Shown one piece after another: positions 7,769-13,181 of a DNA stretch of 17,547 nt. Source of the DNA: JBAXPV01 sp037132075 (GTDB lineage: Bacteria; Bacteroidota; Bacteroidia; Bacteroidales; CAIXZF01); NCBI GenBank assembly GCA_037132075.1, contig JBAXPV010000054.1, positions 1 through 17,547 of the forward strand, written 5' to 3'. Every line of letters begins with the position of its first letter. The first letter of the stretch is position 1. The notes below the pieces were generated by a model. That model was given only the letters and a program-made list of their open reading frames with translations, did no database searches and was not told the origin of the DNA. The translations under genes were made by a program, and so were the position numbers.

Positions 7769-8547
7769 TATATCAACAGGTCACATAAATCTCCAAGTGC
7801 CTGGGATACTTCGAGATCATCAGTTAATGGCTCAACAATAGCTACTTTTACAGCCTGACGCCTGGCTAAACCGCTCCTAATTAATTTAGCCGCGTCGACC
7901 AACAAACGTGTTGAAACGGTTTCGGACAAGCCTAACTCTGTCAGGTTGCGTATTTTATTTCCAATTGCGACAAGTTTCTTTGCATCAGCATGCTCAACAT
8001 TTGTTTCCTGGATGAGGATTTCTATTTCTATTTTGGGTTCAGGATAACTAAATGAGATTGCTATGAATCTTTGCCTTGTTGAAGGTTTGAGTTCTTTAAA
8101 TCCTCTCTGATAACCTGGATTGAATGATGCAACAAGCATAAAATCATCATGTGCCTTAACGGTTTCGCCTAGTTTGTCAATATACAATTCACGACGATGG
8201 TCAGTTAAGGAATGGATTGCTACTATTACATCAGGTCTGGCCTCAGCAACCTCATCAAGGTAAATAATAGCCCCTTCTTTAACTGCCCGGGTTAGTGGAC
8301 CGTCGATCCATACGGTTTCTGCTCCTTTTATCAAGAAACGCCCAATCAGGTCTGTAGATGAAGTCTCCTCATGACAACTGATCGTTATCAGGGTTTTGTC
8401 AAGCTTGTGAGCCATATACTCCACAAATCTGGATTTCCCAGTCCCAGTGGGGCCTTTAAGTAAAAAAGGTATTTTATTTTCAAACGAATGTTTGAAAATT
8501 TCTATTTCTACTCCAACAGAATGATAATACGGCGCTTCAACAATCAT
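7768..8547 (-). CDS. norQ: Nitric oxide reductase maturation ATPase NorQ (CbbQ/NirQ/NorQ family)
   Basis: A 259-residue MoxR-type AAA+ ATPase of the CbbQ/NirQ/NorQ group. Walker A is GPTGTGKS (K38), Walker B is AIIYLDE with D97/E98, and the sensor region has ASFNPGYQ followed by STRQRFIAISF. The CbbQ-type C-terminal region (VSTRLLVDAAKLIRSGL) is present. The role is to act with NorD in assembling active NorCB. The ATG at 8547 gives a start of normal length. It lies 107 bases after norB on the same strand, with a long hairpin between them. Confidence 0.93.
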   Translation of the reverse strand: MIVEAPYYHSVGVEIEIFKHSFENKIPFLLKGPTGTGKSRFVEYMAHKLDKTLITISCHEETSSTDLIGRFLIKGAETVWIDGPLTRAVKEGAIIYLDEVAEARPDVIVAIHSLTDHRRELYIDKLGETVKAHDDFMLVASFNPGYQRGFKELKPSTRQRFIAISFSYPEPKIEIEILIQETNVEHADAKKLVAIGNKIRNLTELGLSETVSTRLLVDAAKLIRSGLARRQAVKVAIVEPLTDDLEVSQALGDLCDLLI

Positions 8548-8561
8548 GACATTATTTTAAT

Positions 8562-8607
8562 TTTAGCGACACAGGCCTAATTTCTAGTTTATGCCTGTGT
8601 CGCTAAA
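8562..8607. repeat. Perfect 15-bp inverted repeat between norB and norQ
   Basis: Arm TTTAGCGACACAGGC (8562-8576) is mirrored exactly by GCCTGTGTCGCTAAA (8593-8607), with a 16-base loop. In the norB-to-norQ mRNA it would form a stable stem-loop. It has no T-run on either side, so it is not a standard intrinsic terminator. A mRNA-stabilising or processing hairpin that sets the norCB to norQD ratio is more likely. A second small hairpin, TGAGC-TTTT-GCTCA at 8619-8632, lies nearer the norB end. Confidence 0.8.
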
Positions 8608-8654
8608 GAAATAAATAGTGAGCTTTTGCTCAAATAAATTAACCCGGAGAAAAA

Positions 8655-9998
8655 TTAGTTTTCACCCTTCTGAAGGATTGCCTCATCGGTTGGTCTTCCA
8701 TGCCTGATAAACTCATAAATGTATAAGCTAATGCCAGCAGTGAAAAGTGTCGCACAACAAATCAGGACAAAGAAGTGAACTTGCAATTCAGTCTGAACCG
8801 CACCAAATTCCATTCCGACTTTTCGCTCCAGGTAGACCTGGGCAACACCAGCCACACCAAAAGCAACGGTCATACCTAACATTCCAATATTTGACAACCA
8901 AAAGGCCAGTTGTCCGGTCATGGTATCAAACAATTTCCTGCCGGTCATATTGGGCAATGCATAGCTGATGATGGCAAAAACAATCATACCATAAGCACCC
9001 CAAAAGGCAAGGTGACCATGCATTGCTGTGACCAGAGTCCCGTGGGTATACATATTTACTTGCGGAATGGTATGAGCCATTCCTAACAAACCTGCACCTA
9101 CAAAAGAAAGTATTGCTGTTCCTAATGTCCAGCTCAATGCGATTTTATTCGGATGCTTTTTTTCCCCTTTTCGATACATACTAACAGCAAATAATGCCAT
9201 TGCCAAAAAGGCCAGCGGCTCCATAGCTGAGAAAATGCCACCTACTATAAGCCATACTTTGCCTACTCCAATATAATAATAATGGTGACCAGTACCTAAA
9301 ATCCCTGAAATGAAAGTCAATCCAACGATTACATATAACCATTTTTCAATAACCTCTCTGTCAACACCAGTGATTTTTATCAAGAGGAACGCAAGGATAC
9401 CACCCATGATGAGTTCCCAAACACCTTCAACCCAAAGGTGAACTACCCACCAGCGGAAAAAAGAATCCATTGTCTGATTATCAAACCAAATCATCCCGGG
9501 CAAATACAATAAGGCCGCAAAGAGAAGTCCCATACTCATGACGAGGGCTGTAGTTGTTCTAGTTTTACCTTTATATAAAGTCGTCAAAATCAAACCCAGA
9601 AAAGTCAGAACATTAACAACAACGAGGTAATCAAGTGGTCGTGGAATCTCGAGGAACTTTCTGCCTTCCCAGTAATTTAGGTGAAACCCGACAACAGCAG
9701 CAACACCTACCAAAGCCAGTGATATCAGCTGAATGTATGCGAGCTTTACATTGACAAGCTCATGCTCAGCTTCTTCCGGAATGATATAATAGGCAGCGCC
9801 CATGAATCCTGACAGAATCCAAACGATAAGAAGGTTTGTGTGTACAGCACGGGCTGTATTGAATGGAATAAAGCTATGAAGGGTATCAAAACCCATATGG
9901 GCAAAACCCATGATAAAACCATAAATAATTTGCAGTGCTAACAGTAGCATTGATAATGCAAAAAACCAATATGCAACTTGTTGGGATTTATATTTCAT
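8655..9998 (-). CDS. norB: Nitric oxide reductase subunit B, cytochrome-c-dependent type
   Basis: Catalytic membrane subunit that reduces 2 NO to N2O. It has 447 residues, about 12 membrane segments, and belongs to the short cNOR class, not the long quinol qNOR. Every known ligand is present, offset by 20 from the Pseudomonas aeruginosa numbering after the first helices: H53 and H329 for low-spin haem b, H327 for haem b3, and H187, H238 and H239 for the non-haem iron, with E191 as the conserved glutamate. E195 and E260 match the other conserved glutamates. The motifs are HLWVEGVWE, GTGHHYYYIG and HGHLAFWGAYG. It lies 26 bases after norC. Confidence 0.97.
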   Translation of the reverse strand: MKYKSQQVAYWFFALSMLLLALQIIYGFIMGFAHMGFDTLHSFIPFNTARAVHTNLLIVWILSGFMGAAYYIIPEEAEHELVNVKLAYIQLISLALVGVAAVVGFHLNYWEGRKFLEIPRPLDYLVVVNVLTFLGLILTTLYKGKTRTTTALVMSMGLLFAALLYLPGMIWFDNQTMDSFFRWWVVHLWVEGVWELIMGGILAFLLIKITGVDREVIEKWLYVIVGLTFISGILGTGHHYYYIGVGKVWLIVGGIFSAMEPLAFLAMALFAVSMYRKGEKKHPNKIALSWTLGTAILSFVGAGLLGMAHTIPQVNMYTHGTLVTAMHGHLAFWGAYGMIVFAIISYALPNMTGRKLFDTMTGQLAFWLSNIGMLGMTVAFGVAGVAQVYLERKVGMEFGAVQTELQVHFFVLICCATLFTAGISLYIYEFIRHGRPTDEAILQKGEN

Positions 9999-10024
9999 AT
10001 AATTAATATTTTAAGTGCTTATTA

Positions 10025-10450
10025 TTATTGTTTCAAATCCGGTTTGGGCGGAAATCCGTTTAGGTCCGTTTCCCCAATCCATTTAAAGAAAGCGACTAGA
10101 TCGTTTGCGTCCGCCTCAGAAAACCCGTAGGCACGCATTTTACGTCCCCTTGGCGACCAAGGCACTTTTGCCGTCAGGACTGCCTTCATATAGCCTTCCC
10201 CTCTCCTTTCGTAAACCTTCGTTAATTCAGGCGCATAATAGGCTCCTTCTCCCAGAATGGTGTGACATCCCATGCAATTGTTTGATTCCCATATATGCTT
10301 ACCACGGATCACCTGGGGTGTCAGGTTCTCGACGTGTGTCCTTTTGGGGACTTCATTAACTAAAGAAGTCCACGATAATCCCAGGAACACGGCAAAGGTC
10401 ACTATGGTACCTCCCAGGAAAAACGTTCTCGCTTGCGATTTTGATAACAT
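10025..10450 (-). CDS. norC: Nitric oxide reductase subunit C (membrane-anchored cytochrome c)
   Basis: A 141-residue electron-entry subunit of cNOR. An N-terminal uncleaved membrane helix (residues 10-28) is followed by a periplasmic cytochrome c domain with the haem-binding motif CMGCH (C59, C62, H63) and typical flanks LGEGAYYAPEL. M105 in RKMRAYGFSEADANDLVAFFKW is the likely axial methionine; the family usually has MPxxxLS here, so this stretch is slightly divergent. It passes electrons from soluble c-type donors to NorB. It precedes norB and follows the rrf2 gene by 63 bases. Confidence 0.96.
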   Translation of the reverse strand: MLSKSQARTFFLGGTIVTFAVFLGLSWTSLVNEVPKRTHVENLTPQVIRGKHIWESNNCMGCHTILGEGAYYAPELTKVYERRGEGYMKAVLTAKVPWSPRGRKMRAYGFSEADANDLVAFFKWIGETDLNGFPPKPDLKQ

Positions 10451-10489
10451 ATTCTATTGGTTTTAGTGGATAATATATTGACTTATAAA

Positions 10490-10506
10490 TCCGGGATAAT
10501 ACCGGA
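10490..10506. promoter_or_regulatory. Small GC-rich palindrome upstream of norC
   Basis: TCCGG-N7-CCGGA lies 40 bases before norC, in the rrf2-norC gap. It is an odd GC-rich dyad in AT-rich sequence with an AT-rich centre, like the larger TCGGAC-N6-GTCCGA dyad upstream of rrf2. It may be a second operator, but the arms differ, so the link is weak. No TAnnTTTG box is seen in this gap, so norC may be transcribed from the rrf2 promoter. Confidence 0.3.
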
Positions 10507-10513
10507 ACTTGGT

Positions 10514-10939
10514 TCATTTTAGTACAATTTTCTTAACATTGATCTGATCAAGAAGATCATCCAATGATGATTCCAGAACAGTTTTAATGAGGTCCTCTTT
10601 TACTTGTATATATTTCTCATGCACTGGACATGGGTTTTCGCAAGAACATTTTGGAAGACCTAAAACACAATTGGTAAAGATGCCTTCTCCATCTATTGCC
10701 TTTACAATATCGATCAGATATATTTTCTCTCCTTCTCGAACTACAAAGCCTCCTTTGGCACCAATGGTTGATTGCAGGAGGCCATTTTTCCTGAGCTTCT
10801 GTAAAATTTTAGCAGTAAAGGCAAGAGGAGAATCAATCCCATCAGCAATTTCCTGTAAGTTGATTTTACGACCAGATCCATTGTTGGATTGGATGAAAAG
10901 CATTGCTTTAATCGCATATTCACATGTTTTGCTAAACAT
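10514..10939 (-). CDS. Rrf2-family transcriptional regulator (NsrR-like, probable NO sensor)
   Basis: A 141-residue Rrf2 regulator. The N-terminal winged helix-turn-helix is recognisable (MFSKTCEYAIKAM, then LQEIADGIDSPLAFTAKILQKLRKNGLLQSTIGAKGGF). The second half carries C91, C98, C100 and C104 in NCVLGLPKCSCENPCPVH, the place where NsrR and IscR hold an Fe-S cluster. NsrR proteins lose DNA binding when NO attacks that cluster. Being first in the nor cluster, it very probably governs norCBQD and itself. I do not name it nsrR because the cysteine spacing differs from the classical three-Cys form. Its start at 10939 lies a few bases after a -7 box. Confidence 0.9.
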   Translation of the reverse strand: MFSKTCEYAIKAMLFIQSNNGSGRKINLQEIADGIDSPLAFTAKILQKLRKNGLLQSTIGAKGGFVVREGEKIYLIDIVKAIDGEGIFTNCVLGLPKCSCENPCPVHEKYIQVKEDLIKTVLESSLDDLLDQINVKKIVLK

Positions 10940-10956
10940 ATACTTGGAGTTTGTGG

Positions 10957-10964
10957 CAAATATA
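10957..10964 (-). promoter_or_regulatory. -7 promoter box of the rrf2-norCBQD cluster
   Basis: The minus strand reads TATATTTG, an exact TAnnTTTG, 17 bases before the rrf2 start codon. The -33 position falls inside the 18-bp inverted repeat at 10969-11010 and has no TTTG, suggesting a promoter that needs an activator or is readily blocked by a repressor at the repeat. Confidence 0.6.
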
Positions 10965-10968
10965 CATG

Positions 10969-11010
10969 AAATTAATTAATTCGGACCTATTTGTCCGAAT
11001 TAATTAATTT
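10969..11010. promoter_or_regulatory. Perfect 18-bp inverted repeat, likely operator in the nor/SPFH divergent region
   Basis: AAATTAATTAATTCGGAC (10969-10986) is mirrored exactly by 10993-11010 with a 6-base spacer CTATTT. The inner part, TCGGAC-N6-GTCCGA, looks like a dimer-binding operator; the outer arms are AT repeats. It covers the -33 region of the rrf2 promoter and lies directly upstream of the -33 box of the SPFH gene. The natural ligand is the Rrf2 protein encoded next to it, but this is inference. Confidence 0.7.
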
Positions 11011-11013
11011 TTA

Positions 11014-11045
11014 TTTGACATCAATCAAATAACATAGTATCTTTG
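11014..11045 (+). promoter_or_regulatory. Complete Bacteroidetes promoter for the SPFH-RHH operon
   Basis: TTTG at 11014-11017 and TATCTTTG at 11038-11045 are separated by 20 bases, a good match to the Bacteroidetes -33/-7 arrangement. Transcription should start near 11052, with a leader of about 19 bases before the ATG at 11071. Confidence 0.75.
11015..11028. promoter_or_regulatory. Candidate FNR/DNR (Crp-family) binding site
   Basis: TTGAC-ATCA-ATCAA matches the FNR/DNR consensus TTGAT-N4-ATCAA at nine of ten defined bases. It overlaps the -33 element of the SPFH promoter, a repressing position, and is centred about 70 bases upstream of the predicted rrf2 start of transcription, a usual activating distance for Crp-family proteins. 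No Crp-family gene is in the window. Confidence 0.5.
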
Positions 11046-11070
11046 CGATATCATTTTAATATCATATATC

Positions 11071-11925
11071 ATGAAAACTGAAAAGATTTTTGCACCCATG
11101 TCAGGTTATATGGGATTATTGTATGGACTGATCCTTTTAGGGATCGCGGCAATTGGCATTGCTGCTTATGAACAAGTATGGACCATTGTCTTCGGCATCC
11201 TGGGCTTCTTTTGTATCCCCGGCTTTGTTGTTATTAATCCCAATGAGTCAGCAGTACTGACTCTTTTCGGAGATTATAAAGGGACAATCAAAGCCAATGG
11301 GTTTCATTGGGTGAATCCATTCTTCATGAAGAAGAAGATTTCACTTCGGGCTCGTAATTTAAACAGTGAGCCTCTGAAAGTAAATGACAAAATCGGAAAC
11401 CCGATCATGATTGGCGTTGTTTTGTTATGGCAGGTTGAGGACACCTTTAAGTCAGCTTTTGAAGTTGATGATTATGTAAAGTTTGTCTCCATTCAAAGTG
11501 AGTCTGCGATACGAAAACTGGCAGGGCATTATTCGTATGACAATTTCGATGATGAACAACTGGAAATGTCACTTCGGGCCGGAGGAGAAGAGGTAAATCA
11601 TGTGTTGGAACGCGAATTGACAGAACGTCTGCAAATTGCCGGCATAAAAGTTATGGAAGCACGTATTGCGTACCTGGCTTACGCACAGGAGATCGCTCAT
11701 GCCATGCTTCAGCGTCAGCAGGCTACTGCAATTGTAGCGGCACGTTTCAAAATTGTAGAAGGTGCGGTTTCGATGGTCGAGATGGCACTCAACCAACTAT
11801 CTAAAAAGCAAGTAGTTGAATTGGACGAAGAAGCCAAAGCCAATATGGTGAGCAACCTCATGGTGGTGTTGTGTGGTGACAAGTCGGCCAGCCCGGTTGT
11901 CAATACAGGAACATTAAACCGATAG
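11071..11925 (+). CDS. SPFH (band 7/stomatin-like) domain membrane protein
   Basis: A 284-residue protein with two adjacent hydrophobic segments (about 13-33 and 36-55), then an SPFH/band 7 domain starting at VINPNESAVLTLFGDYKGTIKANGFHWVNPFF, a pattern found in slipins and flotillins. The middle has the typical VVLLWQVEDTFKSAFEVDDY and a long helical part around residues 165-240 (EVNHVLERELTERL, then EIAHAMLQRQQATAIVAAR). Such proteins form ring-like oligomers on membranes and organise or protect membrane proteases and respiratory complexes. No NfeD partner is next to it. It is divergent from the nor cluster and shares its regulatory region; a 57-residue RHH gene follows after 3 bases. Confidence 0.88.
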   Translation: MKTEKIFAPMSGYMGLLYGLILLGIAAIGIAAYEQVWTIVFGILGFFCIPGFVVINPNESAVLTLFGDYKGTIKANGFHWVNPFFMKKKISLRARNLNSEPLKVNDKIGNPIMIGVVLLWQVEDTFKSAFEVDDYVKFVSIQSESAIRKLAGHYSYDNFDDEQLEMSLRAGGEEVNHVLERELTERLQIAGIKVMEARIAYLAYAQEIAHAMLQRQQATAIVAARFKIVEGAVSMVEMALNQLSKKQVVELDEEAKANMVSNLMVVLCGDKSASPVVNTGTLNR

Positions 11926-11928
11926 ATT

Positions 11929-12102
11929 ATGTCGGAACGGAAACCCTTTGTGCTGCGAGTCAAGCCCGAACTTCTTGACAAGGTCGAGAAATGGGCCGGT
12001 GATGAATTCCGCAGCACTAACGGGCAGTTGGAATGGATCATCACCCAGGCATTGAAGCAGCATGGCAGGCTTAAGGTGAAAAAGAATACGGGTTCTGAAT
12101 AA
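11929..12102 (+). CDS. Arc-like ribbon-helix-helix small DNA-binding protein
   Basis: A 57-residue ORF starting at ATG 11929 and ending with TAA at 12100-12102. It opens MSERKPFVLRVKPELLDKVE and continues KWAGDEFRSTNGQLEWIITQALKQ. The short strand PFVLRV followed by two helices (about 13-24 and 29-44), with the S-x-N-G-Q-x-E-x-x-I motif at the second helix, is the Arc/MetJ-type ribbon-helix-helix pattern, with a basic tail. It starts 3 bases after the SPFH stop, so the two are one operon. SPFH genes in several phyla have a similar Arc-like gene next door to my knowledge, but the joint role is not described. It could be an autorepressor of the operon. Confidence 0.82.
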   Translation: MSERKPFVLRVKPELLDKVEKWAGDEFRSTNGQLEWIITQALKQHGRLKVKKNTGSE

Positions 12103-12148
12103 AATAATATGCCTTGGGGTTGCACACCTGTATATCAGCCAATGAGCC

Positions 12149-13141
12149 TTATGTAAACAATCTTCCCTGGTATGTCTGTCTTTCTTCCAGTCGTTTCTCA
12201 ACCCTGACAAGAATCTGATCGTTTCGGATTTTACCCCAACCCGGCCCAACCAGAAAGCGAGGGGGAACTTCTCCTGCAAAACGCTCAACCACGAATGAAG
12301 GATTAAGACGTTCCAGGAAATCAACGATTAATTCGATGTAGTTATCCAGGCTAAAGAATTCAAACTTCTCAGGTGTTTGCGCATATTCTAAGGCCATTTT
12401 TGTCCCGTGAACGATCTGTAGTTGGTGAAGTTTGATAGAATGCAGGGGCAAGCCTGAAATTTCTGTAGCCATGCCAATCATTTCATCCCGGCTTTCCCCA
12501 GGCAGACCCAGGATAAAATGTGCAGCAGTCCTGATTCCCAGGGCTGCTGTTTTTTTAATTGATTCAACAGACTTAGAATAAGTATGACCACGATTGATGC
12601 TCAATAGTGTTTCTTCCTTAATACTTTCTACTCCATATTCTACCAATAGAAACGTTCTTCGATTCAAGGATGCAAGGTAATCCAGGACTTCATCAGGTAC
12701 ACAATCCGGACGGGTCCCGATTACCAGGCCAATGACGCCTGGAAAAGCCAGAGCCTCCTCGTATCTTCCTTTCAAAATCGCGAGCGACTCATAGGTATTT
12801 GAATAAGCCTGAAAATAGGCCAGAAAGTTTGTGGCTCGCCTGTATCTTTTCAGATGAAATGCCACACCTTCTTCGAGTTGTTGTGTTATACTTTTTGAAG
12901 GGGTGCAATAAGAAGGATTAAATGCATCATTGTTGCAATAGGTGCAGCCCCCGACGCCTAAACTTCCATCACGGTTCGGACAGCTAAAACCGGCATCCAG
13001 GGTCAACTTCTGAACCCGACTGCCGAATTCCCTTTTAAAGAATTCAGCATAAGCGTTAAACCTGCGGGAATGACCCCAATAATAATCTATTGCCAAATAA
13101 TTTTCTTTTAGAGATCCCCCAGCCAAATGTCGCAAAAACAT
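12149..13141 (-). CDS. Radical SAM protein, YhcC family (TIGR01212)
   Basis: A 330-residue radical SAM protein of the YhcC family. The cluster-binding cysteines are C54, C66 and C69 in FSCPNRDGSLGVGGCTYC, the C-x11-C-x2-C spacing of this family rather than the common CxxxCxxC. Further family blocks are GTRPDCVPDEVLDYL, LLVEYGVESIKEETL, AAHFILGLPGESRDEM and IKLHQLQIVHGTKM. The reaction is unknown. It is convergent with the RHH gene and divergent from the DUF5686 gene. The start is uncertain: a -7 box (TAGTTTTG, minus strand, 13144-13151) ends two bases before the ATG, so the message may be nearly leaderless or begin at a TTG a few codons later. Confidence 0.92.
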   Translation of the reverse strand: MFLRHLAGGSLKENYLAIDYYWGHSRRFNAYAEFFKREFGSRVQKLTLDAGFSCPNRDGSLGVGGCTYCNNDAFNPSYCTPSKSITQQLEEGVAFHLKRYRRATNFLAYFQAYSNTYESLAILKGRYEEALAFPGVIGLVIGTRPDCVPDEVLDYLASLNRRTFLLVEYGVESIKEETLLSINRGHTYSKSVESIKKTAALGIRTAAHFILGLPGESRDEMIGMATEISGLPLHSIKLHQLQIVHGTKMALEYAQTPEKFEFFSLDNYIELIVDFLERLNPSFVVERFAGEVPPRFLVGPGWGKIRNDQILVRVEKRLEERQTYQGRLFT

Positions 13142-13143
13142 GT

Positions 13144-13151
13144 CAAAACTA
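13144..13151 (-). promoter_or_regulatory. Possible -7 box for the radical SAM gene
   Basis: The minus strand reads TAGTTTTG, a TAnnTTTG match. It is unusually close to the ATG, which makes it either a sign of a near-leaderless message or a chance match. Confidence 0.3.
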
Positions 13152-13163
13152 TGCTTTTTCTAT

Positions 13164-13171
13164 TAGATTTG
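13164..13171 (+). promoter_or_regulatory. Possible -7 box for the DUF5686 gene
   Basis: TAGATTTG matches TAnnTTTG, 10 bases before the ATG at 13182. No clear -33 TTTG is seen. With the opposite box at 13144-13151 it would make a compact divergent promoter pair. Confidence 0.35.
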
Positions 13172-13181
13172 TAAACCTATT

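Noticed and set aside
8562..8607. Intrinsic terminator between norB and norQ
   Set aside because: The hairpin is strong but no T-run follows on either strand, so it is reported as a repeat or processing hairpin.
11715..12324. Two 136-codon minus-strand frames across the SPFH-RHH operon and the end of the radical SAM gene
   Set aside because: They are antisense to the SPFH and RHH genes or out of frame with the radical SAM gene and show no family features.
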